In this document: piece by piece, positions 24,448-31,861 of the stretch
Layout: each line of letters opens with the position of its first letter
Numbering within the stretch: position 1 is the first letter of the stretch
NCBI RefSeq assembly: GCF_024746795.1
Contig: NZ_CP080524.1
Coordinates: 5,124,001 to 5,188,000, forward strand
Length of the DNA: 64,000 bases
Origin: Mesorhizobium sp. AR10
Lineage (GTDB): Bacteria > Pseudomonadota > Alphaproteobacteria > Rhizobiales > Rhizobiaceae
Reading direction: 5' to 3'
Notes under the pieces: model-generated
The model's input: the letters and a program-made list of their open reading frames with translations, nothing else
Database searches by the model: none
Told to the model about the DNA's origin: nothing
Made by a program: the position numbers and the translations under genes

Positions 24448-25280
24448 GGCTGAATCGACATTCATCGCATCCATAACATGGCGCAAGCGATTTGAATGAA
24501 GCTGAGGAAGTGCGCGGCGCGTCGGTCGTAGCGTGTTGCGATCCGCCTGAAGTGCTTGAGTTTGTTGAAGCAACGTTCGATGAGGTTGCGCACTTTGTAC
24601 GCTTCGAAGTCGTAAGGGATTAGCTTCTTGCGGGTCGGATTGCAGGGGATGACAACCTCGGCCCCAATTTCGGTGATGATCTGGCGCAAGCGTTGCTGTC
24701 ATAGGCTTTGTCAGCAAGGACACGTTTGGCCCTGAGCCCTTCGAGCAAGGCGGGCGCTTGGGTGACATCGCCGCGTTGGCCGGGCGTCAGGATCAATCGC
24801 AGTGGGCGCCCTCGGCCATCCACTGCCATATGGATCTTGGTGGTCAGTCCGCCTCGGGAGCGCCCCAAAGCCTGGTTCTGGTCCCCCCTTTTCCGGTCGC
24901 TGCCTGCTGGTGGGCGCGAACCAATGTACTGTCCAGCATCACATAATCGTTGTCCGGATCGTCTATTAGATCGGCAAACACGCGCTCCCATACCCCAGCC
25001 TTGGACCATCGCCTGAAGCGCTGATGCAGCGTCTTCCATTTGCCGTAGCGTTCGGGAACGTCATGCCAATGCGCCCCGGAGCGCAGAACCCACAGAACGA
25101 CGATTATCTTGGCCGCTACGACCAGGATCCCCCGACTTGCCAGGCAAAAGGCTCTCGATGCGTCGCCATTGATCGACCGTGAGTTCATATCGTCTGACCA
25201 TCCATCCGTCTCCAGACCGAATCTGGAAACCCATGAATCACGTACCGGCGCAAATTTGAATCCTGAATGTCGATTGGTCC
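24448..25280 (-). mobile_element. IS5 family (IS427-like) insertion sequence, decayed
   Basis: 833 bp bounded by imperfect 17-bp terminal inverted repeats: GGCTGAATCGACATTCA at the left, and GGACCAATCGACATTCA when the right end is read on the minus strand. Flanking TA on both sides is the likely target duplication. It contains one transposase region on the minus strand broken into three frames. Size, ends and protein match the IS427 group of IS5. Confidence 0.88.
24462..25201 (-). pseudogene. IS5-type transposase, frameshifted
   Basis: The first segment starts at 25201 (MVRRYELTVDQWRRIESLLP...). The frame is then disturbed by a probable small deletion near DNR, continuing as VLWVLRSGAHWHDVPERYGKW to TLVRAHQQAA. 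A shift near 24850 leads to QALGRSRGGLTTKIHMAVDG, which matches the programmed frameshift usual in this group. A further single-base loss at DKAYDSNA shifts to LRQIITEIGAEVVIPCNP, then NLIERCFNKLKHFRRIATRYD, the DDE-domain end. At least two of the shifts look like decay, so active transposase is unlikely. Confidence 0.85.
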
Positions 25281-25538
25281 TAGTACTTCGTTCGTACTAT
25301 TGCGCAGAAAAACAGGCGTACGTGCGTTATAAACCAGATCGGAATTCGACAAACTAGCGCTGACGAAATGTCCCCCTAGATCTGCGAGCGGTGCGACATC
25401 GACGCAAATTTCCTATGGCAGGTCTCGTCCCCACAACAGCAATCCCGAGAAAGCAATGAATATAAGTTCATAAAAATACTTGCCTGAGAAATGAAAAAGG
25501 TTCAAATTCTGTACTAGATAAGTTGGAGGGGACGGAAC

Positions 25539-26474
25539 GTGAGCTATCTGCAAATCGCTAGCTGGAACATCGAACATCTGGGTGGATCGCCGCGCGCCGA
25601 CCGCAAGCAAAGTGCTTTTGCGCTAGCGGATCACATCGAAATGTCCGGGATTGACGTAATCGCACTACAAGAGATTTACCTGACGCCTGAGGGTGAGGAG
25701 GTCCGATTGGCGCCAAACCAACCCGTGATTGGCAGCCGCTCACAAACGAGCCGCAGGAATTCAGACCTGGACATTGTTTGCTACTTGCTTGAGGAGCATC
25801 TCGATGATCCTTGGGCCTATTACATCGTGCCGAACCGTCAGGACGGAGACACATCACAGCTTTGCGCTGTGATGTGGAATACAAAACGCCTCACGTTGGA
25901 CACTGTGAGAGCGTTGGAAGTATCCCATGCCGACGACGGTGATAAGCTCTGGGATCGTAGACCACATTTATTGAGTTTCACGTCCGATATCTTGGTCTGG
26001 AGACGTTCAGCTGATGGGGAATGGAAGCAGCTTGAGCAACAGCGAAGGCTCGGCCTTGTTCCCTTGCATATGAAGTCAAACTACGGTGGCGTTACTCAAA
26101 ACAGGCGTGTCCGCGGTAAGGAAGCAGTAACTCTCTGTGCTGCCATTAACAACATCAGACAGGAAATTGATCCAACGCTTGTGTTGATAGGTGACACCAA
26201 CATTTTGGACAACGCTGAGCCTGCAATAGAGACATTCGTTAGCGGCGGATTTATTGATCTAAATAACAACGACAGCGCTACCTACTGGAGTCTCCAGTAT
26301 AAGGAGGCGCCCTTCGATCGTGCCTTCGTTGCGGCAAACCGGCCGGAATTCCGCTACACGCGACAGTATGTCATGAGATCGTCCGATTTGACGTCGCACG
26401 ATCGATTCCTGTCAGATCACTACATGATAAAAGTCAGCGTCAAGGACTACGTTGATGATGCCGATCCGCGTTAG
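25539..26474 (+). CDS. Endonuclease/exonuclease/phosphatase family protein (DNase I-like)
   Basis: 311 residues from a GTG start with GGAGGGG 10 bases upstream. Motifs of the DNase I/Mg-dependent phosphatase fold: ASWNIEHLGG (5-16 region, metal-site Asn), IALQEIY (catalytic Glu), LIGDTNILDN (GDxN loop, Thr instead of the usual Phe or Leu) and FLSDHYMI (catalytic SDH). No signal peptide, so it acts in the cytoplasm unless exported by another route. The gene is noticeably less GC-rich than its neighbours and sits beside an IS element and an AT-rich gap (25281-25538), which suggests horizontal acquisition. The substrate could be DNA, lipid or phosphoinositide-like. Confidence 0.8.
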   Translation: MSYLQIASWNIEHLGGSPRADRKQSAFALADHIEMSGIDVIALQEIYLTPEGEEVRLAPNQPVIGSRSQTSRRNSDLDIVCYLLEEHLDDPWAYYIVPNRQDGDTSQLCAVMWNTKRLTLDTVRALEVSHADDGDKLWDRRPHLLSFTSDILVWRRSADGEWKQLEQQRRLGLVPLHMKSNYGGVTQNRRVRGKEAVTLCAAINNIRQEIDPTLVLIGDTNILDNAEPAIETFVSGGFIDLNNNDSATYWSLQYKEAPFDRAFVAANRPEFRYTRQYVMRSSDLTSHDRFLSDHYMIKVSVKDYVDDADPR

Positions 26475-26493
26475 CTAGAGCAGAGAATAGGCT

Positions 26494-26895
26494 TCAACCC
26501 AACGTCGCCAGAGGCTCCGTGCGGATCTCGACCCACTGGCAGCGCCGGCTTTCGTGATAGAAGGACTGGAAGGGCGGCGGGAACGACGGGTCGGCGAAGG
26601 CGCCCACGGGAATCGCGATCACGCCGGGCTGCGTGTCGATCCGGTAGTGAACGGTGGTGCCGCAATCCGGACAGAAGCTATAGGTGACGCGGCCGCCCTG
26701 CTCGCCAATGCGCGTGAACTCCGCCGATCGTCCGTGGACGGATACGCCATCCTGCGCAAACCGGACATTGTAGCTGAAGGCGCTACCGGTGCGCCGCTTG
26801 CAGTCCAGGCAATGGCACACGGAGATGCGTACCGGCTCGCCCGAGCAGACGGCTGAGAGCTGGCCGCAAGAACATTCGGCGCGGCGCGTGACCAT
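26494..26895 (-). CDS. GFA (CENP-V/formaldehyde-activating-like) family zinc protein
   Basis: 133 residues with the characteristic zinc cysteines: CSCGQL (8-10), CHCLDCKR (27-32) and FCPDCGTTVHYR in the middle. The domain was first described in glutathione-dependent formaldehyde-activating enzyme, but most members are unassigned. Length fits the family. It is convergent with the DNase I-like gene and ends 19 bp from it. Its role is unknown. Confidence 0.85.
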   Translation of the reverse strand: MVTRRAECSCGQLSAVCSGEPVRISVCHCLDCKRRTGSAFSYNVRFAQDGVSVHGRSAEFTRIGEQGGRVTYSFCPDCGTTVHYRIDTQPGVIAIPVGAFADPSFPPPFQSFYHESRRCQWVEIRTEPLATLG

Positions 26896-26920
26896 GGCTG
26901 GCTCCTCCCCTCGAAAGACC

Positions 26921-27979
26921 TCACTGCGTGTCGGCGCTGGCCCTGAGCTCGGTCCTCTTCGCGTCGGAGACGACGGCTAGGTCGAGAACCTTCTGCAGTT
27001 CGGCGGCATGGTGGAACGACGGCTCCGCCTGGACGCCGCTGCGCACCGCATCGGCAAAGCGCTGGTAGTTGGTCGGCACCGAGCCGGGATCGAGCACCTG
27101 CCATTTGGCAGTCTCGATGTTTTCGCCGATGCACGCCTTCAGCTCGGAACCCTCCAGATTGTGCACGACTTCGATGCCACCCTTGTCGCCATAGATGCGC
27201 AAGCCCAACTCGTTGTGATGGCCGGTCGCCCAGCGGGTGGCGTGGACGACACCGAAGGCGCCATTCGAAAAATCCAGCGCCATGGTGAAGCTGTCATTGG
27301 CGTCGAGATCGTACTCGCCGATCCGGTTGCCGGGCGCCTTGTCGAAGGCTTTCAGTCGGCAGAACACCGAGTCGATGTTGAGCGCCGCGCCATAGCTGGC
27401 GAAGTCGAGGATGTGGATGCCGACATCGCCCAGCACGCCATTGGAGCCGTGGCCGCGCGACAGGCGCCACAGCCATTTCGGATCGGTGCGCCAGTCGCCC
27501 CAGAATTTGGAAACCAGCCAGCTCTGCAGATAGGACGCCTCGACATGCCTGACCTGGCCGATCTCGCCGGCCAGCACCATGGCGCGCGCCTTCTGCAGCG
27601 CGGCGACGCTGCGATAGGTCAGGTTGACCATGTTGATGATGCCGGCGCGCTCGGCGGCGTCGGCCATCTCCTTGGCTTTCTCGAAGTTTTCGGCCAGCGG
27701 CTTTTCGCACAGCACCGGCTTGCCCGCGGCAATCAGCGCCATGGTGGTCGGATGGTGGATGCGATCCGGCGTCACGTTGGCCGCCGCGTCGAACTCACCC
27801 CATTTGAGCGCATCCTCAAGCGAGGTGAAGCGGTTGGGAATGTTGAAACCGTCGGCAAATTCATCGACGCGCTTCTTGTCGACGTCGACGGCGGCAACGA
27901 TCTCGACGCCCTGTATCTTGCCGAACTGCCTGGCATGTTCCTGCGCCATCCAGCCAGTGCCAAGTATCAAAAGTCGCAT
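26921..27979 (-). CDS. Gfo/Idh/MocA family oxidoreductase (ThuB-like)
   Basis: 352 residues from the ATG at 27979, preceded by AGAGGG; the open frame reaches further upstream but the core begins MRLLILGTGWMAQEHA. A Rossmann NAD(P) domain holds the GxGxxA motif and the family EKPL motif in PVLCEKPLAENFEKA; the C-terminal domain has GHGSNGVLGDVGIHILD. It would oxidise a sugar or polyol. It follows the ThuA gene by about 70 bp on the same strand, like thuAB of rhizobia, which oxidise trehalose and related disaccharides to 3-keto forms. Confidence 0.87.
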   Translation of the reverse strand: MRLLILGTGWMAQEHARQFGKIQGVEIVAAVDVDKKRVDEFADGFNIPNRFTSLEDALKWGEFDAAANVTPDRIHHPTTMALIAAGKPVLCEKPLAENFEKAKEMADAAERAGIINMVNLTYRSVAALQKARAMVLAGEIGQVRHVEASYLQSWLVSKFWGDWRTDPKWLWRLSRGHGSNGVLGDVGIHILDFASYGAALNIDSVFCRLKAFDKAPGNRIGEYDLDANDSFTMALDFSNGAFGVVHATRWATGHHNELGLRIYGDKGGIEVVHNLEGSELKACIGENIETAKWQVLDPGSVPTNYQRFADAVRSGVQAEPSFHHAAELQKVLDLAVVSDAKRTELRASADTQ

Positions 27980-28051
27980 GTTTTTACCCTCTGGCGGGAT
28001 GAGCTCTGTCTTGTTGTTCGACCTTTTCCAAAACCGAAGCTTCGGGATCAT

Positions 28052-28837
28052 CTAGCGATAACCGGCTTCGCCTTCGGCATGAAGTTTTCCGCCGCGCTCG
28101 ACGATCGGCTCGAGCGCTTTTTCCACCGGCACGTTCGGGGCGTCGAGGATGGCTGGATTCGAGCCCTGCGGGTTGTGCGCCCAGCTCACGGCGTTGCGCA
28201 GCACCTTCTGCACGGTGGCGTCGTGATAGGTCGGATAGGTCTCGTGGCCGGGCCTGAAATAGAAGATGTTGCCGGCGCCGCGGCGATAGGTCAGCCCGGA
28301 CCGGAACACCTCGCCACCCTGGAACCACGAGATGAAAACCGTCTCCAGCGGCTCCGGCACGGCGAATTGCTCGCCATACATCTCCTCGTTTTCGAGCTCG
28401 AAATATTCGCCGACCCCGGCAGCGATCGGGTGGCTCGGGCTGGTCACCCAGAGCCGCTCGCGCTCGCCGGCCTCGCGCCATTTCAGCGAACACGGCGTGC
28501 CCATCAGCTTCTTGAAGATTTTTGAGAAATGGCCGGAATGGAGGACGATCAGCCCCATGCCTTCCCAGACCCGGCGCGCCACGCGCTCGACGACCTCATC
28601 GGCGACGGCGCCATGGTCCTTGTGGCCCCACCACAACAGCACATCGGTCTCCGCCAGACGGCTTTCCGGCAAGCCGTGTTCGGGTTGTTCCAGCGTTGCC
28701 CAGGACGCGGAAATGCCGGGGTCGGCCTTCAGCGCGTTGGCGATCGTCGCGTGCATACCCTCGGGATAGATGCCGGCGACCACCTCGTTGGTCCGCTCGT
28801 GGATGTTCTCGCCCCAGACGACAGCGCGTATTGTCAT
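28052..28837 (-). CDS. ThuA domain protein (trehalose utilisation-like)
   Basis: 261 residues from the ATG at 28837 ([20 protein letters not shown]). ThuA fold of the class I glutamine amidotransferase-like type, with [41 protein letters not shown] and [13 protein letters not shown], all typical of ThuA. It is the first gene of the operon with the Gfo/Idh/MocA oxidoreductase. A palindrome of LacI type lies about 72 bp upstream. No sugar transporter is adjacent, so the exact sugar is open. Confidence 0.87.
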   Translation of the reverse strand: MTIRAVVWGENIHERTNEVVAGIYPEGMHATIANALKADPGISASWATLEQPEHGLPESRLAETDVLLWWGHKDHGAVADEVVERVARRVWEGMGLIVLHSGHFSKIFKKLMGTPCSLKWREAGERERLWVTSPSHPIAAGVGEYFELENEEMYGEQFAVPEPLETVFISWFQGGEVFRSGLTYRRGAGNIFYFRPGHETYPTYHDATVQKVLRNAVSWAHNPQGSNPAILDAPNVPVEKALEPIVERGGKLHAEGEAGYR

Positions 28838-28908
28838 AACATCCTCTTGATTGTTTGAAGCTGGAGCCGCCCCGATCCCGGTCACTCATAATTCCAACCA
28901 GCCCGCAT

Positions 28909-28922
28909 TGAAAGCGCTTTCA
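28909..28922. promoter_or_regulatory. LacI-family type operator upstream of thuA
   Basis: TGAAAGCGCTTTCA is a perfect 14-bp palindrome with the central CG that LacI-family repressors read. It lies 72 bp before the ThuA start, within the promoter region. The regulator itself is not in this window. It predicts sugar-inducible control of the ThuA/oxidoreductase operon. Confidence 0.6.
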
Positions 28923-29081
28923 AGCGCGTTGGGAAAAGATCCTGCCTAAACAAGAAGATAGAGGCTCATCCTGTCGGAATGAATCAGGCGCCCCGTCCTT
29001 CGGAGGCCACGCGCGTCCGCGACTTCGGCGGACGCCGCACCTCGACGAGCCGCCGTTGGCAATTCCTGTTTCTCGTGCACA

Positions 29082-29849
29082 ATGGCGGCCATGCGCGAGG
29101 CTGTTCTTGGAATGGCGATTTTTGTCTGCCTGGCCGCGGCATCACTGGCCAGCCTGGCGATCTATGACAGATTGCCGTCCCACCATCGCCAGGACGATAC
29201 CAACACCGTCGTGCGGCTTGTCGCCAATCTGTTCGTGGTGATGACCTCGCTGGTGCTCGGCCTGATGATCAATTCGGCCAAGAACACTTTCGAATCCATC
29301 GACCACAACATCCACGCCTATGCGACGGAGCTGATCCTTTTCGACAGGAGCCTCAGGCAATACGGCCCCGAGACAGACGGCGCACGCCAGCCGCTGATTG
29401 CCTATGTGCAACGGGTCGTCGACGCCACCTCGCCCAGCCAGCAAACGCCTGTTGTCGCCAACAGGCTGTCCGAACTCCTGCTCAATGAAATCGGCAACAG
29501 GCTGACGGCGCTGACGCCGCCGGACGCCGAACACACCGCCCTGCTGCAGGACGCCCGCCAGCATTTCCGGAAAGTGATCGAACTGCGCTGGGTTCTGATC
29601 GAGCAGTCGGAGGGCACGATCCCCGGGCCGCTGATCCTGATGCTGGTTACGTGGCTGGTGCTGATCTTCGCCAGCTTCGGCTACCGGGCGCCGCGCAACG
29701 CCGTCATTGTCGGCACTTTCGTGCTGTCGGCGGCGCTGATTGCCGGGGCTCTCTACCTGATCATGGATATGGACGTGCCTTTTACGGGGCCGATCCAGAT
29801 CTCGCCGGCGCCGTTGGAGCGGGCGCTGGCAGAGTTGAAGCAACCGTAA
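29082..29849 (+). CDS. DUF4239 (bestrophin-like) membrane protein, paralogue 2
   Basis: 255 residues; starts at 29082 or 29091 are both possible and neither has a strong ribosome binding site. Two N-terminal transmembrane helices (about 10-27 and 47-66, with MTSLVLGLMINSAKNTF), a soluble helical middle with LILFDRSLRQYGPETDGAR and RWVLIEQSEGTIPGP, and two C-terminal helices. It shares the architecture and key blocks of the protein at 9964-10722 but is clearly diverged. No partner gene is evident. Confidence 0.78.
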   Translation: MAAMREAVLGMAIFVCLAAASLASLAIYDRLPSHHRQDDTNTVVRLVANLFVVMTSLVLGLMINSAKNTFESIDHNIHAYATELILFDRSLRQYGPETDGARQPLIAYVQRVVDATSPSQQTPVVANRLSELLLNEIGNRLTALTPPDAEHTALLQDARQHFRKVIELRWVLIEQSEGTIPGPLILMLVTWLVLIFASFGYRAPRNAVIVGTFVLSAALIAGALYLIMDMDVPFTGPIQISPAPLERALAELKQP

Positions 29850-29882
29850 GGACCGGCCGACAAGGTGGCTCTAAAGCGCGTC

Positions 29883-29930
29883 ATGCATGTCGTTGCCCCA
29901 AAACCGGGGCCACTTTTTGGCGACATGCAT
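29883..29930. repeat. Palindromic element between convergent genes
   Basis: ATGCATGTCGTTGCCCCAAA opens and TTTTTGGCGACATGCAT closes a near-perfect inverted repeat with an inner CCGGGG stem. It lies between the DUF4239 gene and the convergent Tlde1-like gene, whose TAA stop begins in the last base. It probably acts as a bidirectional transcription end and looks like a dispersed rhizobial palindrome. Confidence 0.65.
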
Positions 29931-31531
29931 TAGGCCCCTCGCCCCTCCTGGGCGACGCGAGTCAGCGTTTTCGACATGCGCGGCACCACGACGAGGCGCT
30001 TGATCTTGCCCTTCTTGTAGGCGGCTAGGAAGCGCGCATAGTCCTTGAAGGCCACGCAGCCATGGGATTCCGCACGGCCGCCGCGCAGCAGGTAGGAGTG
30101 GGCGAGCAGGCCGTCGCGGCCATATTTGTTGTTGCCGCTGGTTGGGGTGAGACGGATCGCCTCGACGCCGTGGAAGCGCGATTCGCGCAGCTTCAAGTCA
30201 TAGGTGCCGGGCGGTGTCGGGCCGACATTCTTGCGGTTGGCGTAGCGCGGCTGGTCGACCATCGAGCCAATTCCCGAATGCGCTTCGAGCCGCGAGCCGT
30301 CCGGCATATAGACGGTCTTGGCCGAGATGTCGTAGACAGCGACGCCGCCGCCCATGCTGGGCTTGGTGAACAGGTTGCCGAAGGCCCCACCTGAACCACG
30401 CTCAGGCATATCGGGCTTGGCATAGGCCAGCATCTCCGCATCTGGAGCCTTCGACCGCTTGGCAGGTTTGGCCGGCTTGGCCGGCTTGCCCTGGCTGGCT
30501 TGTATGCCCTGACCGACTTGCACGCCTGGCAAGGGCGCATGCGACGAGCTCCGCGGCGACAGTGTGCGCGATTGCTCGACCGGCGGAGCCTCGGCCGTCT
30601 GGGCCTTGCTCGCCTTGGTCTTAGCGGCCTGGGCCTTGGGTGCCTTGGACGCCTGGACTTTGGGCGACTGGGCCTTGGGCGCCTGGGCTTTGGGCGCCTC
30701 GGGCGGCTGGTCGATTTCCGCCTGCGGACGCCGGCCCGGCAACGGGATGCTGTCGGCCATGTCGTCTTGCGGCGGCAGAGACGCCACCTGGACCTCACCT
30801 TCGGCGGTCACTTCCGGTGATGATGGGAGCGGCAAGGCGTTGGCCAGCGCCAATGCCAGGCGGGAAGAGCGTTCGATTTCCGCGACTTCCGGGCCGAAGC
30901 GCGCCGATGCCGGACCCTGCTGGTCCGGCATGAGCACCGGCTCGGCGAAGCGAGCATCCGACGGCAGACTGGCAAGCATCAAAGGTGCGCCAGCGGGATG
31001 GGAAGAGGCGCGGGCAAAGGCGGCGGCCAGTTTTTGCGGTGACAGTTTCGCTTTCGCCACCACGCTATCGAAACGCGCGTCGTGGGCAGTGACAAGGGCA
31101 ACCGCATTGGGGGCAACGGCATTTGGCGCAACGGCATTTGGCGCAACACTGGCCACCGCCGGATTGAGGCGCGCCATCTTGCCCTCATTCACGAAGCTCG
31201 CGGCTGAGTTCACGCAGCCGGCATCGCATCGATGAAGCAGCGACGCCTGACGCTGCCGGCTGGCGACCAGTTGCGGCGCCCACGAATTGGCAAGCGTGCG
31301 GCGGGGATCGGCGAGCGCTATGCTGCGCGGCGCCATCAGGCTTGGCGGAAGGCCGTTGGAAGCAGCGGTCAGCGAGGTTCCCACTGAATAGAGACCGGCC
31401 AAGGTGGCCACCGACCACAGGGCGATCGTCATGCCAACAGCAGGAAAAGCGACCCAGCGCAGGCGGGGTCTCATCGAAGTCAATCCAGATTGAGGATTAT
31501 CACCCCGGGGTTTCGCACTCTCAAACGCCAT
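29930..31531 (-). CDS. DUF2778 / Tlde1-like domain protein with long low-complexity stalk
   Basis: 533 residues from the ATG at 31531. A transmembrane anchor (about residues 24-48, VAFPAVGMTIALWSVATLAG) is followed by a long Ala/Pro/Lys-rich region with a triple APNAV repeat and a run of PKAQ/SKAQ-type repeats (roughly residues 250-320). The C-terminal ~135 residues are the DUF2778 domain: MGGGVAVYDISAKTVYMPDG, LEAHSGIGSM and HSYLLRGGRAESHGCVAFKDY with a catalytic-type Ser-His-Gly-Cys. The fold is related to L,D-transpeptidases and to the T6SS effector Tlde1. It probably acts on peptidoglycan from an inner-membrane stalk. No immunity gene or T6SS is adjacent. Confidence 0.82.
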   Translation of the reverse strand: MAFESAKPRGDNPQSGLTSMRPRLRWVAFPAVGMTIALWSVATLAGLYSVGTSLTAASNGLPPSLMAPRSIALADPRRTLANSWAPQLVASRQRQASLLHRCDAGCVNSAASFVNEGKMARLNPAVASVAPNAVAPNAVAPNAVALVTAHDARFDSVVAKAKLSPQKLAAAFARASSHPAGAPLMLASLPSDARFAEPVLMPDQQGPASARFGPEVAEIERSSRLALALANALPLPSSPEVTAEGEVQVASLPPQDDMADSIPLPGRRPQAEIDQPPEAPKAQAPKAQSPKVQASKAPKAQAAKTKASKAQTAEAPPVEQSRTLSPRSSSHAPLPGVQVGQGIQASQGKPAKPAKPAKRSKAPDAEMLAYAKPDMPERGSGGAFGNLFTKPSMGGGVAVYDISAKTVYMPDGSRLEAHSGIGSMVDQPRYANRKNVGPTPPGTYDLKLRESRFHGVEAIRLTPTSGNNKYGRDGLLAHSYLLRGGRAESHGCVAFKDYARFLAAYKKGKIKRLVVVPRMSKTLTRVAQEGRGA

Positions 31532-31861
31532 ACAAACACTCTCAATCGGCTTGCCGGCTTGCGGTCCTCGCATCCGTTACGAATACAGTTCGCTGGTGCC
31601 CCCTGCACGCTTTGCGTCTGTTGCCGATTGAATCAAAAGATGGACAAAGTTGGTTAACCAATCCCTCTACCGGCCGCCGATTGGGCGACGGTCATGTCGA
31701 AAAAGCTCCCTCCAAGGTCGTGAACCGCACAAAATTGCTGTCCATTTCCGACTTTGCTGCCCGGTTTTGCTGGCCGAGTCAAGCGGCCGAGGCAGGTGCC
31801 AAGGCACGTTCCGCTGATTTCATTAGCAAAATTGCATATGTATGCCAGCCCGAGCCAGGCC
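31532..31861. other. Intergenic region without a recognised gene
   Basis: 330 bp between the Tlde1-like gene and the P-type ATPase, both on the minus strand. It must contain the promoter of the Tlde1-like gene and the end of the ATPase transcript. No convincing coding potential, tRNA or strong repeat was seen. Confidence 0.5.

Noticed and set aside
24462..25188. Three separate genes in the IS region
   Set aside because: All three frames together spell one IS5-type transposase with frame disruptions, within a single pair of terminal repeats.
27008..28525. 505-codon plus-strand frame opposite the ThuA/oxidoreductase genes
   Set aside because: Antisense shadow; the opposite strand has clear family motifs, ribosome binding sites and operon spacing.
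30640..30720. CRISPR-like periodic repeats in the DUF2778 gene
   Set aside because: The repeats are coding PKAQ/SKAQ units within one frame, without spacers or cas genes.
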